Below, piece by piece: positions 1 through 11,134 of a stretch of DNA of 64,000 nucleotides. The notes beneath the pieces were generated by a model that ran no database searches, was not told where the DNA came from, and worked only from the letters and a program-made list of their open reading frames with translations. How positions within the stretch are numbered: the stretch's first letter is position 1; each line of letters opens with the position of its first letter. Source of the stretch: Cepaea nemoralis (taxonomy: Eukaryota > Mollusca > Gastropoda > Stylommatophora > Helicidae); NCBI GenBank assembly GCA_014155875.1, contig JACEFZ010024491.1, forward strand, positions 45,310-109,309, given 5' to 3'. A program made the position numbers and the translations under genes.

Positions 1-67
1 GTGTGAGAGGTTTTATGATAAGGACATGAAAGGCGGACATTTGCTACGTAAGATTACATCATTGAAG

Positions 68-152
68 ATTGATTGATTAATTGATTGATTGATTTAGGAA
101 CCGACATCACAGCATTCGGGACATTCCCATAAGCGCTCCGTACATCATTGAA
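68..152 (-). mobile_element. 3' end of an RNase H-bearing (I/R1-like) LINE
   Basis: On the minus strand this reads GAGCGCTTATGGGAATG..., then GCTGTGATGTCGGTTCC, then an AATC-rich tail. It matches the last ~45 bp plus AATC tail of the longer copy ending at 45466. Only the 3' tip is present, so this is a severely 5'-truncated insertion without coding capacity. Confidence 0.75.
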
Positions 153-239
153 GAAATATCTCACAATGTAAGATTATTTCTTTGAAGAAATATTCATGAT
201 GCAAGATCACTTCATTTAAGAAATATTCATGATGCAAAA

Positions 240-501
240 TTACTTTATCAGCTCCGTGGCGAAAGAGTTACCGACGCAGTTCGTAATCCCGCATACTCGC
301 GTTCGAAACACAGCTACGTGTGATTTGGCAGCACACCGCATCGAGTTAGTTTTTTCTGAAAATGGTATGAGTGCCGGTCGTTCAGAAAGCAATGGCATAC
401 TATTGAACGTAAAACTTGTCAAGAAATCACGAACAGCCCAAAAATTGCTGTGTCGACATGTGGCGTCCTGTAAACGATATGTAACAAACTTTTTTTTTTA
501 A
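240..501 (+). mobile_element. tRNA-derived SINE, family A
   Basis: The 5' part looks like a Pol III promoter: an A-box-like stretch (GTGGCGAAAGAGTTACC) followed about 40 nt later by a B-box-like GCGTTCGAAAC. The body (GTCGTTCAGAAAGCAATGGC) and the end (GTCCTGTAAACGATATG then T/A-rich) are shared with copies at 1420-1645, 6341-6537, 24690-24870 and 39166-39400. The 90-codon open frame across it is incidental. Confidence 0.75.
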
Positions 502-865
502 AGATTACTTCATTGAAGAAATATTTACGATGTAAGATTATTCATTCAAGAAATATTCATAATGCAAACGATGTGAAATATATTTGCCCTCTACGTTTAC
601 CAAAATGATTTTTTTATGGGTTCTATTTTTTTGTTTTTTAAATAATAAAGCTTAAATTGTTTTCATGACTTGCTCATGAATACAAACTGTAACAGTACCC
701 CAGTCGTCATTCCAATGTCCTGGTTTTATGTCAGCCGAATATGATAATTTTAATGTTACATGTATTTCAACAATGAAGTATTTAAAGCTTACAAATACAT
801 TTTAGACATGTTTCAAGTCGTTCATTTTTAATACGCATAAATATCGTAAATACAAAATAAATATG

Positions 866-950
866 TACTGAGTTGAGTTGAGTTGATACATGAATCGACG
901 TAACAGCATTCAGGACATTCCCATACATACTTCATCCTTATCTCAAACAA
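866..950 (-). mobile_element. 5'-truncated I/R1-like LINE 3' end
   Basis: On the minus strand this has the same 3' terminus as the element ending at 45466 (GGGAATGTCCTGAATGCTGT). It is followed by a different simple tail, (TCAAC)n, instead of (AATC)n. The sequence through 960 is related but decays quickly. Confidence 0.65.
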
Positions 951-1136
951 CAAACAATACTAATGTCTGATAATGTGTTGGTTTGACCTTTCATCGGCGT
1001 ACTGAGTGTCGGCCAGTCACTCCCTGCCAAGCCATTCTCTCTCGGCTGTGATGGTTTATCTGTTTATCAACATTATACACATGATGTTAAAGGGCCCTGT
1101 ACCACGTCTGCCTTTTCATGCACCAATGCCCTGCAC

Positions 1137-1225
1137 CAGTGCTTCCCAAAGTGGTGGTCCGCGAACCTGTGCCAGTCCGCGAGCCCTTCTTTGCCGGTCC
1201 GCAACGTGAGTTGAAAAAAAAAAAG
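1137..1225 (+). mobile_element. possible hAT/MITE terminus
   Basis: CAGTGCTTCCCAAAGTGGTGG resembles the CAGTGGTTC-type termini of hAT-derived MITEs such as the complete one at 6820-7221. No matching inverted terminus or 8-bp duplication was found nearby, so this is at best a solo end. Confidence 0.3.
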
Positions 1226-1419
1226 AAAGAAAAAAGTTATATTTTCTACTTTGAGATTTGTTTAGAACTTTTTAAAAACAAGATTGTTCTTTTCTCAAAA
1301 CATGAATATTCCTATCGTTTTTATGGTGATTTAATTTTAAAATAAATTGAGCCTGCAGCTGTATAGCCCAAGGAGTGTTTTTTTTAAGGAGAAGCGAATC
1401 ATTGGTTCAATTTTATTTT

Positions 1420-1645
1420 TTTTTTTGCATATCCTTTACAGACATTGCTGTCAACACCAGCATCTTTCAGCTGTATGTTGATTTCTTGGCAAGATTACGC
1501 TCAGTAGTTTGCCATTGCTTTCTGAGCGGCCGGCTAACATACCCCGTAAGTTACCGATGCGATTCGAACCACTGCTGATTCTCAGCCGTCATCACGTTAC
1601 CGACGAGAGTATACGAGATTACGGAGAAAAGTCATAAATTGCTTC
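1420..1645 (-). mobile_element. tRNA-derived SINE, family A (second copy)
   Basis: On the minus strand, a B-box-like GGTTCGAATCGCATCGG follows a tRNA-like head. The shared SINE-A body comes next (CGCTCAGAAAGCAATGGC, then CTTGCCAAGAAATCAAC), ending in GTAAAGGATATGC and an A-rich tail. The head differs from the copy at 240 but matches fragments at 6480-6530, 17928 and 49545, which suggests two head variants on one body. Confidence 0.7.
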
Positions 1646-3569
1646 AATAGGAAAGTTAAAAATAGTAACCATCTGAGACGGATACTAATAGCCGGCCCAG
1701 TCGACGACATTTGTTTGTTGACGACGTCCGTTTCTTTTGTTTCCTATGTGACAAAACGTGAGAAAGATGCACATTATAATTTGCTTATTGTCAATATATG
1801 CAGAGCATATGTGATTTTCGTTGTACGATAATAATGTGTTTTGCCATCGTCTGAGCAAGTGAAGGTGTTAGATACATCTGCAAAGCATAAGGGGCGCTCA
1901 TTTGAAATCCGTTCGTGCCGCACCGCGCGTAATTGTGTACGTTGAACATGATCATGTCATAGTCATGTGATAAGTACTGACCAATGAATAAAAGAGCAAG
2001 TGCTTATCGTCCCATGATGCATAGGTTCTGTTTCTAAAGAAGCTCAAAGAGCGGTGATTCCGTTTCTTTCATTTGAAGGATGTCGACCAGTGGACATTCA
2101 TCGAAGAATGATATGTATGTCCGTGCACGATCCAATACGATTAGGACCCTGCACATGTCTGACATTCCCTCCGGCATTCTGACGCACTCATCTCTCCCAG
2201 TTTGTTTTTTTTAAAGCATACACACTATACAAAAATATTTGACTTTATCATAATTTCGAAGGTGTATTTGACCTTTGGAGGTCCGAGAAGAGGACGTTAT
2301 CCTATACATACTGTTTGAAGATCTTCTGCTGAAGATTTCTTTTCTGAAACAGAAAGACCCAGGTTGAAAGCCTGATTATGTTGTCCATCAATCCCATGAG
2401 AAATGCTAAAATATAGGATCGACATTGATTGGGCATCTATTGTAATTAAGGTCTCATCTTCTCGACATGAACAACGGTATGTACTTCTCACTGACCAACT
2501 CAAAATGGAACCCTAGGTATACGATGACATAAATCACAAGAACAACAAGCAATGCTTTTCAAAAATTGAAGTTATACCGTTAGGCATTGGATGGGAAACA
2601 GAAGGCAACAGAAGTCTGAGCAATAGCAGCAAACATATTCCATGTGGCAACACGTGGGTGTGAACTTTGGAAATGTAATCATTAAGCTGAGAAAGCACAA
2701 ACGCGCCTTTATATATAAGTGGTACAGAAGAACATTACAATGCATTGGACAAAAAGAGAGTAAACAGATACCAGTTTTGAAGAATATTGGTTATTTACAC
2801 AAATAAAATGAGGAAAATGAAATATTGTGGCAATGATGCATGCATGTGTGAAAATGATAATTATAAATGGAGGGATATAGAGTGAGAGGAGAAGAAGAGG
2901 ACCTGATTGTAGACTAGGTTCAAGGTGTGATAGATACTTTACACATGACATCATGGAAAGCAAGGCATCTGGCTTATGATAGAGATATACGAGGAAAGGC
3001 TGTTTCGGAGACGCAGTTCTGATATGGACAAGCCACTGGATGATGGTGGGTGATTGCAGTGTAAATAAACTTTAACCTGAAGCAGTATTCCGATATCACC
3101 TATATTAACTGATTAAGTATCATTGGATGATTAATTGTCTCAAACGAACTCCCATATCTGCCAATGGCTTATACACGTTAATGTTCCCTATGCAAGCCCT
3201 TTAATTTGATATATGATACACCATGTCTGCTACCATATTAACAACCCATACTTCCAATTACCAGCCATGCATTTTTGTTTGGTCAAAACTTACATTTTGT
3301 TTGGCGCTGAATCTGTTAATAGGTCATTAAACGGCACTGTACAGAAAACAAGTTTTAGTTGGTACGTTTTGGTCATTGCAAGCTTTGGGAAACACATTCT
3401 ATCTTCACGTCCATTGTAGTTTGGTTACAAACCAGCGCTTTTGTCGAATTGCACCAGCACAACACAAGATGTGCTATGTTTGTACTAAATTAGATGCCCG
3501 ATTATCACCATAATATGGCTGATGCTGTGTGTGAGTCCAGACAGAAAGATAGAATAAGTTACAATTTGG
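1646..3569. other. unassigned upstream or intronic DNA
   Basis: No exon of the SLC6 gene and no intact element was recognised. About 2690-3060 looks like a decayed LINE 3' region on the + strand: it has the layout of a RT C-terminus and ends near CATCTGGCTTATGATAGAG, comparable to CATCTTGCTTATGATCGAG at 10792. Short open frames here have no recognisable motif. Confidence 0.35.
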
Positions 3570-3925
3570 TAAGTCATCTAATGAGGACCGGGATTTATTA
3601 AAAAAATCCACCTGGACTTCCAGTAATAAAATTTACCCTGGTCTCTGGGTAGTGAGATCGGACGCCCGTGTGTATTGTTGCGCACGTAAAAATATCCCTT
3701 GGCAGTTGGAAATCGAAAAAGAGTAGCCTAACGGCGCTGCCCGGGCAAAAATTCGAGATAAAAATCTACTCAAAGTATTTCAGGATCCTCGCCGATGCAA
3801 CGGAGTTCGTGCATTGAGCTGTTTCTCCAGACTCAGGTTTGAGTTAGGAGGAAAACGGAGCACTTATGGGTTAAACCGTGTGCCGTGATGTTGATCCAAC
3901 GACTAAACTAAACTAAACACAATAA
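3570..3925 (+). mobile_element. SINE-like element with (AACTA)n tail
   Basis: This is a compact block of different composition containing TGTTGCGCACGTAAAAATAT and CTAACGGCGCTGCCCGG. It ends in a short A-rich repeat (ACTAAACTAAACTAAACA). The layout fits a SINE with a core domain and a short tandem tail. The family is not identified, and no second copy was seen in the window. Confidence 0.45.
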
Positions 3926-4080
3926 ATTCAGTGATTCTAATTAAGCAAGTCAGTGTGACTAGTTGGGACCACAGAGTGTTGGGGCACAAAGGTAGAAACA
4001 TAGCGGGTTTAATTATGATCAATGAGCCACTGCTAACCATTAGTTGCATAGCATAATCATTACCTAAAGTTATCCCTCCC

Positions 4081-4102
4081 TCCCCCCCCCCCCCCCCCCC
4101 CC
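4081..4102. repeat. poly(C) tract
   Basis: This is a run of about 21 cytosines, 110 bp upstream of the first recognised SLC6 exon. It lies in the preceding intron or flank. Confidence 0.9.
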
Positions 4103-4215
4103 TCCTTCTCCGCGAAGTAGCAACGACATTGTACCCTTCGTGGCTGATATGCGTGTTGAGTTAAATTATGTTCAATTATTGGAACTGTGCATTGAATTCT
4201 ATTGCATTTCTATAG

Positions 4216-4333
4216 GCAGATTCACGGCCCGGTTGGGGCAGACATCTTGAATTTGTGGTCACGTGCATTGGCTTTGCCGTTGGCCTAGGAAATGTATGGA
4301 GATTTCCGCACTTGGCATATGCAAATGGTGGAG
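4216..4333 (+). CDS. SLC6 exon encoding TM1
   Basis: Follows TTTCTATAG and ends at GGAG|GTAATA. It starts in phase 0 and ends in phase 1. It encodes ...[18 protein letters not shown] then [14 protein letters not shown], the hallmark TM1 of SLC6 proteins. The G-L-G-N unwound centre contributes to the substrate site and the Na1 site in the LeuT fold. It opens mid-protein (ADSRPGWG), so at least one upstream coding exon is missing; none was found in 1-4215. Confidence 0.92.
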
Positions 4334-4439
4334 GTAATATAATATTTATCTTTTCTGTCATGTTAATTTTTTAAGATTAGAATTCAATGTTTTTATTGTT
4401 AGCTCGTGTCGCCATTTATGTGTTCTTTTTATTGTTAAC

Positions 4440-5180
4440 TACACGACCTGGCCCGGCTTCGCCCAACCCCTGGCGGAGAGCATCTAATTTAATTCATATT
4501 CGGCCCCTGCTTCCGTTCCCTTTCCCAAAGCGGGGAGCGTCTCATTTAATTCATATTCGGCCCCTGCTCCCGTTCCCGTTCCCAAAAAAGACGACCCGGC
4601 CCGGCTTCACCCAGCTCCTGGTGGGGAGCGTCTCATTTAATTCATATTCGGCCCCTGCTCCCGTTCCCAAAAAAGACGACCCGGCTCGGCTTCGCCCAGT
4701 CCCTGGCGGGGAGCATCTCATTTAATTCATATTCGGCCCCTGCTCCCGTTCCCGTTCCCAAATAAGAAGCCCGGCCCGGCTTCGCCCAGCCCCGGGCAGG
4801 GAGCGTCTCATTTAATTCATATTCGGCTCTGCTCCCGTTCCCGTTCCCAAAGCTGGGAGCGTTTCATTTAATTCATATTCGGCCCCTGCTCCCATTCCCG
4901 TTCCCAAAAAAGACGACCCGGCCCGGCTTCGCCCAGCTCCTGGTGGGGAGCGTCTCATTTAATTCATATTCGGCCCCTGCTCCCATTCCCAAAAAAAGAC
5001 GACCCGGCCCGGCTTCGCCCAGTCCCTGGCGGGGAGCATCTCATTTAATTCATATTCGGCCCCTGCTCCCGTTCCCGTTCCCAAATAAGAAGCCCGGCCC
5101 GGCTTCGCCCAGCTCCTGGCAGGGAGCGTCTCGTTTAATTAATATAAGTAGTCATATAAGCTCCAGTTCCCGTTCCCGGA
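4440..5180. repeat. GC-rich ~85-90 bp satellite in intron 1
   Basis: About eight diverged copies share GACCCGGCCCGGCTTCGCCC, a GGGGAGCGTCTCATTTAATT segment and CATATTCGGCCCCTGCTCCC. Some units are shortened by deletion of the first half. Proline-rich open frames through it (112 and 93 codons) change frame between units and are by-products of the repeat. Confidence 0.85.
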
Positions 5181-5427
5181 AATATGGCGAACAGATTGGA
5201 AGAGAACAATCTTCACCCCAATAACTAAATAGGGCAATCTGAAACTACTGAACGTAAACGTACCAAGATATCACGAAAACGCAATAAATGCTGGGATGAC
5301 TGTATAAATGTCGAAGAGAAATAAAAAGATGAGTTAGAAAATTTTCATGTATTTAAAATAGATGCATTATTTTTATGAAAACTTTGAAAATGCCTTAAAG
5401 ATTGTATCATTATATATTATAACGCAG

Positions 5428-5546
5428 GAGAAGAAAAAGAAGAAGGAAGAGGGGAGCAGGAGGAGGTTGAGGAGGAGGAGGAAAAGGAGGAGGAGGATGA
5501 GGAGTGGGGGGAGGAGGAGGAGGGTGAGGAGGAAGAGGAGGAGGAT
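5428..5546 (+). repeat. purine (AGG)n-type tract
   Basis: This is an almost pure A/G stretch (AGGAGGAGG with AAGAAG variants) of about 120 bp in intron 1. It gives an arginine-rich open frame that is not a gene. Such mirror-symmetric purine runs can form triplex structures. Confidence 0.8.
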
Positions 5547-5902
5547 TATAACGCATATGCCTGTAGATAACTGTAGCGAAAAGGTCCAACTATTTGAGAA
5601 ATATGCAACAATTTTACATATATAGCAATGCTATTAAAAGTTATGTCCCCTCTCTATATATGCATTATAATGTAAATTAAAATATTAAATAATATTAAGT
5701 AAATAACTGTTTGTACACTAACAAACTATGACATTTGGCAGCACCGGAATGAGAAGAAGACGTGTAGAAAATTTCATCTCACTCGGATGGACCGTTCGCG
5801 AACGCATAAATAATATACATACATACATACTTACAGAAATTGTCTTTTATATATGTAGAAGATGTTATTGATTCTACTAATTGTAACCGTATTTTATTTC
5901 AG

Positions 5903-6034
5903 GAGCTTTTCTTATTCCTTACTTAATCAGTCTTGTATTTATGGGAATCCCACTGTTCTCACTGGAGATACTCTTCGGACAGTTTGCAAGCCTGGGACCT
6001 ATAGCAATATGGGAGATAAATCCTCTTTTCAAAG
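5903..6034 (+). CDS. SLC6 exon encoding end of TM1 and TM2
   Basis: Acceptor TTTATTTCAG, donor AAAG|GTACAG; 132 nt entering in phase 1 and leaving in phase 1. It encodes GAFLIPYLISLVFMGIPLFS then LEILFGQFASLGPIAIWEIN and PLFKG. The F-G-Q-F-A-S-L-G-P segment is the conserved TM2/intracellular loop 1 signature of SLC6 carriers. It joins exon 1 to complete GGG-AFLIPY without loss. Confidence 0.93.
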
Positions 6035-6340
6035 GTACAGTATACAGTCGTTTACATCTGATGTCGATGAATATATGTGGCTTATACTAGCGTTTATGTT
6101 TCAATATTTCAGTTAGTGTTTTCTTCTATAAATAACTGTATGTGTGTATTGTAGCTTCCAAATACCTTGGACTGTCATGGAATATCACATACTCAACATG
6201 CGTTTAATAATAGAGAAGTGCAGAGAATTTAATGTAAACCTATTCTCATGTTTTGTGGATTATTCAAATGCATTTGACTGTGTGCAACATCAGAAACTTT
6301 GGGAAATCGTGAGTAATATGGGCTTTCCATCACATGTAAT

Positions 6341-6537
6341 TTTTTTTCCGCATATCCTTTACAGGACATCTCTGTCAACATAAGCATCTTTCAGCTGATT
6401 GTTGATTTCTTGGCAAGATTACGCTCAGTAGTTTGACATTGCTTTCTGAGCGACCTGCTCACATACTCCGTAAGTTACCGACTTACGAGAGTATACGAGA
6501 TTACGGAGATAGTCGTGTAACCTCTAGACCAGGGAGC
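6341..6537 (-). mobile_element. SINE-A insertion within LINE RT
   Basis: Flanked by an 11-bp direct repeat TCACATGTAAT (6330-6340 and 6538-6548). On the minus strand it carries a tRNA-like head, the shared body and a poly(A) end. Removing it restores the LINE frame across the target (GFPSHV|IQLIIM), which proves the insertion event. Confidence 0.9.
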
Positions 6538-6819
6538 TCACATGTAATACAACTCATAATAATGCTCTATCTAGATCAACAAGCAGCGGTTAGAATAGAT
6601 GGCGAGACAGATTGGTTTGACATCAAGCAAGGAGTCTGTCAGGGCTGTGTGCTGTCCCCCTATGTGTTTAACGTGTACGCAGAAAATATAATGAGAAATG
6701 CCAGAGATGATATAAACAGGGAAATATATTATGCCCTCAATATCGGTGGTCATGAAATACCAGAGATTCGATATGCTGATGACACAGTATTACTATCCAT
6801 ATCACAGAATGGTATAGAC

Positions 6820-7221
6820 CAGTGGTTCTCAACCTTTCTTGGCCCATGCTCCCCTTTACCATATGTGCAGAACGTCATTCCCCTCCCCCCATTTCAAATT
6901 ACCTCCCTATAAATCCTCCGCCTCCCCCACCCTTACATAGTATACATAAAAATGGAAGCTACATTTATTAACACATACTAAAACAAGCCTAGACATCTAC
7001 ATAAAACGTGATATGCGGGTCTACTTACGTTATAAAAGGAATTTCAATAGGGCGAGAAGTACAGAACCATAAAATTTAGAGGGGGAAAACAATATCAAGT
7101 AACTATTCCTTGTATTAATGCGATCTTGAAATAATCTTAATTCCTCCCCTGGAAACCTTAAAATTCCCCCATGGGGGGGGGGGGGGGGGGGGGGGAATTC
7201 CCCACCGGTTGAGAATCACTG
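6820..7221 (+). mobile_element. hAT-type MITE with 8-bp TSD
   Basis: The termini are CAGTGGTTCTCAACC and the inverse of CAGTGATTCTCAACC. The 8-bp direct repeat GTATAGAC flanks it at 6812-6819 and 7222-7229. The 402-bp body has no transposase and contains a poly(G) run (7169-7194). The termini resemble the CAGTGGTTCTCAA-type ends known from Charlie-like hAT families, so it was probably moved in trans by a hAT transposase. Confidence 0.9.
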
Positions 7222-7447
7222 GTATAGACAGTCTAATAACCTCCTCTCAGTTGAATAGTTAAAATCACAACTTATATCTTAACATAGCAAAAACATAGAT
7301 AATGGATACAGATAAAACCACTGTGGTGAAAGAAATATATGTTAATGAGAAAAAAATTGGAGGTGGTGGAAAATTTGGCTATCTTGGGTCATTGATTACC
7401 AACAATGGTGACACAATGAAAGAAGTTAAAAGATGAATAGCTATTGC

Positions 7448-10353
7448 CAGGCTTGTCCATGGGAATGGGATTCCAATGGGAACTCCATGGGAAACGTCCC
7501 ATGGGATGGGATGGGATAGGACAGCACACATTTGTATTTCCCATGGGACATATGGGACAGTAGCCATTACATAGCAACTTGATCTACGCCAGAGCTACCC
7601 TTAGTTTTTTTAAATATTTTTATTTTAACCTTTTTAAATCCTTTTATACTTCTTTTTTCTTTATATGTTTGTATCAATTCTTTATCTCGTGGTGGGACAC
7701 CGGATAAATTAATAAATGTGCCCTGCTAGTCAGCCATTGTTGCTGTAGTTGTTGATTGGCTGTCTTTGGCGATTTGTAAATACGAAGCTAGTTTTAATCT
7801 GCTGTAATCGAAGTTGTTTTGTTGCTGAATTGCAGTATTTTTATTTGGTTGAAATATTAGGTACTATATTTATAGTCTATAAATATATAGTAGTCCTAAT
7901 TTCAAATAATTTGTGAAGGCAGTCACTTGAAGTCACGGTGTTACTGAGTGTAGGCTGTGTAAGCCTACGGTACCCCAAAATGGCCAACCAAAAATATGAG
8001 TTCCAGGATCTTACTAAAACTGTTGTTGCTAAGATGTTGAGTGGGGGAGAATGCCACTTGATTGATGTTCCAAAAGAACTTGTAAAGTCTTCAACAGCTG
8101 ATGTTAAAGCAGTTAAAATATCTGAAAGTATTTTAGCACCATTTGTTTGCTGTGCAAAGTGCAAAACGCTATACAGTTGGTATAAGTTGATTAATGAAAA
8201 ATGGGTTAATCAAAGTGGTTATGGAGTTGCAATACAGCATAGCATGAAATGTGGTTCCGGTGGTTCTACTAACATCAAAAGATTTTTTGAAGCCAAGCAG
8301 CGGGAAGTAACAAAACCACCACCAACATTGTCAAATGCGTGGCAAAAAACAGTTGTTGAACTAATTACATCACATCCAACAGTATCCATTTCGGCTGGAT
8401 GTGACATTATATGTGATGCTGCTAACTTTGCTGCAAGATCTACTCACGCTGCAAACAAGGTATATAATTACACTATATCACGGCAAACAGTGACTCGTTC
8501 TATTTTGGCGCAAGGAAAATTGGCCAAACTGCAGTTTCAAAAATTGTTTCAAAATATGGCACAAGATCCAGAATGTGCAATTTCGGGAATAGTTGACTTT
8601 TGGTCTGCAAGACAAACATATCTTTTGCCATGTGGGGGAATTATTGCATGTGGACTAGATCAAAATTGGGAATGGATTACTTTTCCCCTGTCTCTTATAA
8701 ACATTGATAGTAATAAGTCCCATACTGCACAATTTACGCACAGTTTTTTTGCACGTGAATTTCTTGCCGAATCCACCACATTCTCCACCATTGATTGTGT
8801 GTACTGATAATGCAGCAAGCATGACGGCAGCATTTGATGGACGGTTTGATACCGATACAGAAATGCACCGATCTGGTTGTACTGAGCACAGGTTATCAAC
8901 ATGCATTACCGATAGCTTCAACAGAGACGTGATTTCTGAACTGGATCAGTTCACGGATCAACTTTCATTTATTGAAATATATTAAAATACACGTCAAGGA
9001 AAGGCATCACAGCTGCCATTTTCCATACCAACAAAATCTGTAACACGTGAATGGCGATCATATTACCAACGTTTCTTTGTCCATTAAAAAATAATTACTC
9101 GCATTACTTTAATGACGATGGTGAAGAATTCTTAAACCACATTCAGAATATTGCTCAGGTTAAAGGAATGCTGTACATACATGAGAAATGCAAAACTGTT
9201 TTTGACAAACTAGAAATTTATGGTGCCACATCTCATTTAATTTTGCTGTTATACTTCCTCCTAGACTATCAGTTGTACAAAGTTATTGTTGATATTGACG
9301 AAGAAACTTCTAGCACATGGTGAAGAAATATTGTCAAAACGTTCAGAAAATTATTGGAGAAAAGCTTTGGCCATATTGCGGCAGTTCTCTGGCGGTTACT
9401 GCAGCATTCCTTACTGGAGTTGACATTAAAGCCAAAATAGAAGACATTGTCAAGTCATTGTTGCTAAGAAGAAAGGGAATGTGGACACCAATAAATGGGC
9501 CAATGATTGGATCGCTTTTTCTAAGTCTGTTGTTCCAATTGTTATTTCATTCATCAAGGATTTAAATCTTTATTCTGAATCATCTGCTGTATGTGAAGTA
9601 GCAGGAATTGTAGAACAAACGCCGAAAAGTGATTTTGACTTATTTTTTGATCCTCCACCAAACAAACCACATAAGTTTGATCACCCCCAGAAACAAATGC
9701 CTTGAGGATGAGGTCACCATGTTTCAAAAATTACGGCAACCAACTTCACAACCATTAAATTATTGGAAAAATGAACATAGGTTTCCACTGCCAAAAGCAA
9801 GTGCGAAAATTGTTTTGGCCATACCAGTGTCCTCAGCGGCAGTAGAACGTTTATTTAGTGCAACTGGATTGTTGTTGAGTAAGTTTCGAAAACGGATGTT
9901 ACCAGCTCTCGTTATAAACTCTGTGTACATCAGATTTGCATGTAAGATGAAAATTGTGGAAATGGTTCAGGGATTACCTGGATTAAATTAATTATTGCAA
10001 ACAGTCGAAAGCAGGAAATTGCATGAGCAGAGTGACTCAGAAACAGAATAAGAGTGTCAGAATGGCAATGAATTGTCATATTTAGATTAAACTTTGTTTT
10101 AATAAAATACTCTTGAATATTAAAATTAATAAATTCTGCAGTTTTACATGTCTCTTTGTACATGTAGTCCTATTTAGTAGACACTAACCCTAAACTTTCT
10201 TAAATTTCATAATTTTATTTGAACTGTATTCCATATTAATATTATCATGGGAATCCCATGGGATGGGATAGGATGGCATGGGATGGGATGGGATGGGATA
10301 GGCATAAATTACCATGGGGTGGTACTGAAAAATGTGTCCCATGCACAAGCACG
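7448..10353 (+). mobile_element. hAT DNA transposon, 2.9 kb, complete ends
   Basis: The 8-bp duplication GCTATTGC flanks it (7440-7447 and 10354-10361). The imperfect terminal inverted repeats are CAGGCTTGTCCATGGGA and CGTGCTTGTGCATGGGA. Both subterminal regions hold clusters of ATGGGATGGGA-type repeats (7450-7560 and 10245-10345), probably transposase binding sites. The paralogous LINE copy at 28806-28827 reads across the empty site (ATCTATTGCTCTT). Confidence 0.93.
7938..9991 (+). pseudogene. hAT transposase, broken by frameshifts and stops
   Basis: The translation starts around MANQKYEFQDLTK at 7980. It runs open to 8807 with a zinc-finger-like CCAKCKTLY...HSMKCG region. It then shifts frame into VCTDNAASMTAAF (near 8800), which is the Asp-containing core typical of hAT transposases, followed by CTEHRLSTC. 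Further frames carry SSAAVERLFSATGLLLSKFR (near 9830), the C-terminal hAT dimerisation signature. At least four frame changes or stops separate these parts, so this copy is inactive. Confidence 0.85.
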
Positions 10354-10963
10354 GCTATTGCTCTTGAAAGACTAAAACAAATGAATAAATTGTGGAGAGG
10401 GACAAATAGAACTACAAAAATCTGATTTTTAAGAGCATGCATCTTTCCCATTGCAACATACGCCTGTGAGACCTGGACACTTACTAAACAAGCTGAACAG
10501 CGAATAAACGCCTTTGAGTATAAATGTTATAGACGAGTTCTAAGAATATCATGGATAAAGAAGAGAACAAATGCACCCATACTTCAAGAGCTACATGTTG
10601 AAGAAGGTTGGCTATTAAAAACAATAAAACAAAGAACATCGAAATATTTTGGTCACTTGAAACGTCACGAAAGTTTGGAGAGAGCAATAATGGAGGGATA
10701 TATGCCTGGGAAGAGAGGAAGAAGAAAGCCAAAGAGAAGATGGGTGCAGGATGTGGTGGATGATCTCCAGATGGGTGTATCAGACGCGTGACATCTTGCT
10801 TATGATCGAGAGGTTTTCCGGAAGGTTGCTATGGGAGCGAGGCTCTGCAAAGGACATGCTACTGAATGATTGAATGAATGAATGAATGAATAAATGAATC
10901 ATGTAATATTTTCCGCTACAACGGTATGACACAATATGAAGACAGCTCTTCTTCTTATCTTCC

Positions 10964-11035
<72 letters not shown>

Positions 11036-11072
11036 GTCGTCGTCGTCGTCGTCATCGTAGTCGTCGTCGTCG

Positions 11073-11134
<62 letters not shown>

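Larger units (their letters stand above)
40..570. repeat. 33-bp minisatellite split by a LINE tail and a SINE
   Basis: A unit close to AGATTACTTCATTGAAG + AAATATTCATGATGCA recurs at about 48-66, 144-240 and 500-565. The copies are separated by a LINE 3' end (68-152) and by a SINE (240-501), so both elements appear to have landed in an existing minisatellite. Unit boundaries are approximate. Confidence 0.7.
6144..10870 (+). mobile_element. non-LTR retrotransposon (LINE) broken by three nested insertions
   Basis: Reverse-transcriptase pieces read through in order once insertions are set aside. Motif A (FSCFVDYSNAFDCV) lies near 6250, KQGVCQGCVLSPYVFNVYAE near 6627 and RYADDTVLLSI near 6771. 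A C-terminal segment (YRRVLRISWIKK, then GKRGRRKPKRRWVQDVVDD) lies near 10530-10770. The element ends in a (GAAT)n-type tail at 10864-10895. Interruptions are a SINE (6341-6537), a MITE (6820-7221) and a hAT element (7448-10353). The endonuclease part is missing, so the copy is 5'-truncated, and several stops and frameshifts make it dead. A second, less interrupted copy lies at 28765-29340. Confidence 0.8.

Noticed and set aside
1137..1380. Complete MITE starting CAGTGCTTCCC
   Set aside because: No inverted terminus or 8-bp duplication found; kept only as a possible solo end.
2297..2503. Possible 68-codon gene on the minus strand
   Set aside because: No recognisable domain, no splice-supported neighbours; likely chance or an old repeat.
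4387..5224. Proline-rich open frames of 112 and 93 codons
   Set aside because: They follow the GC-rich satellite, and the reading register changes with each unit length.
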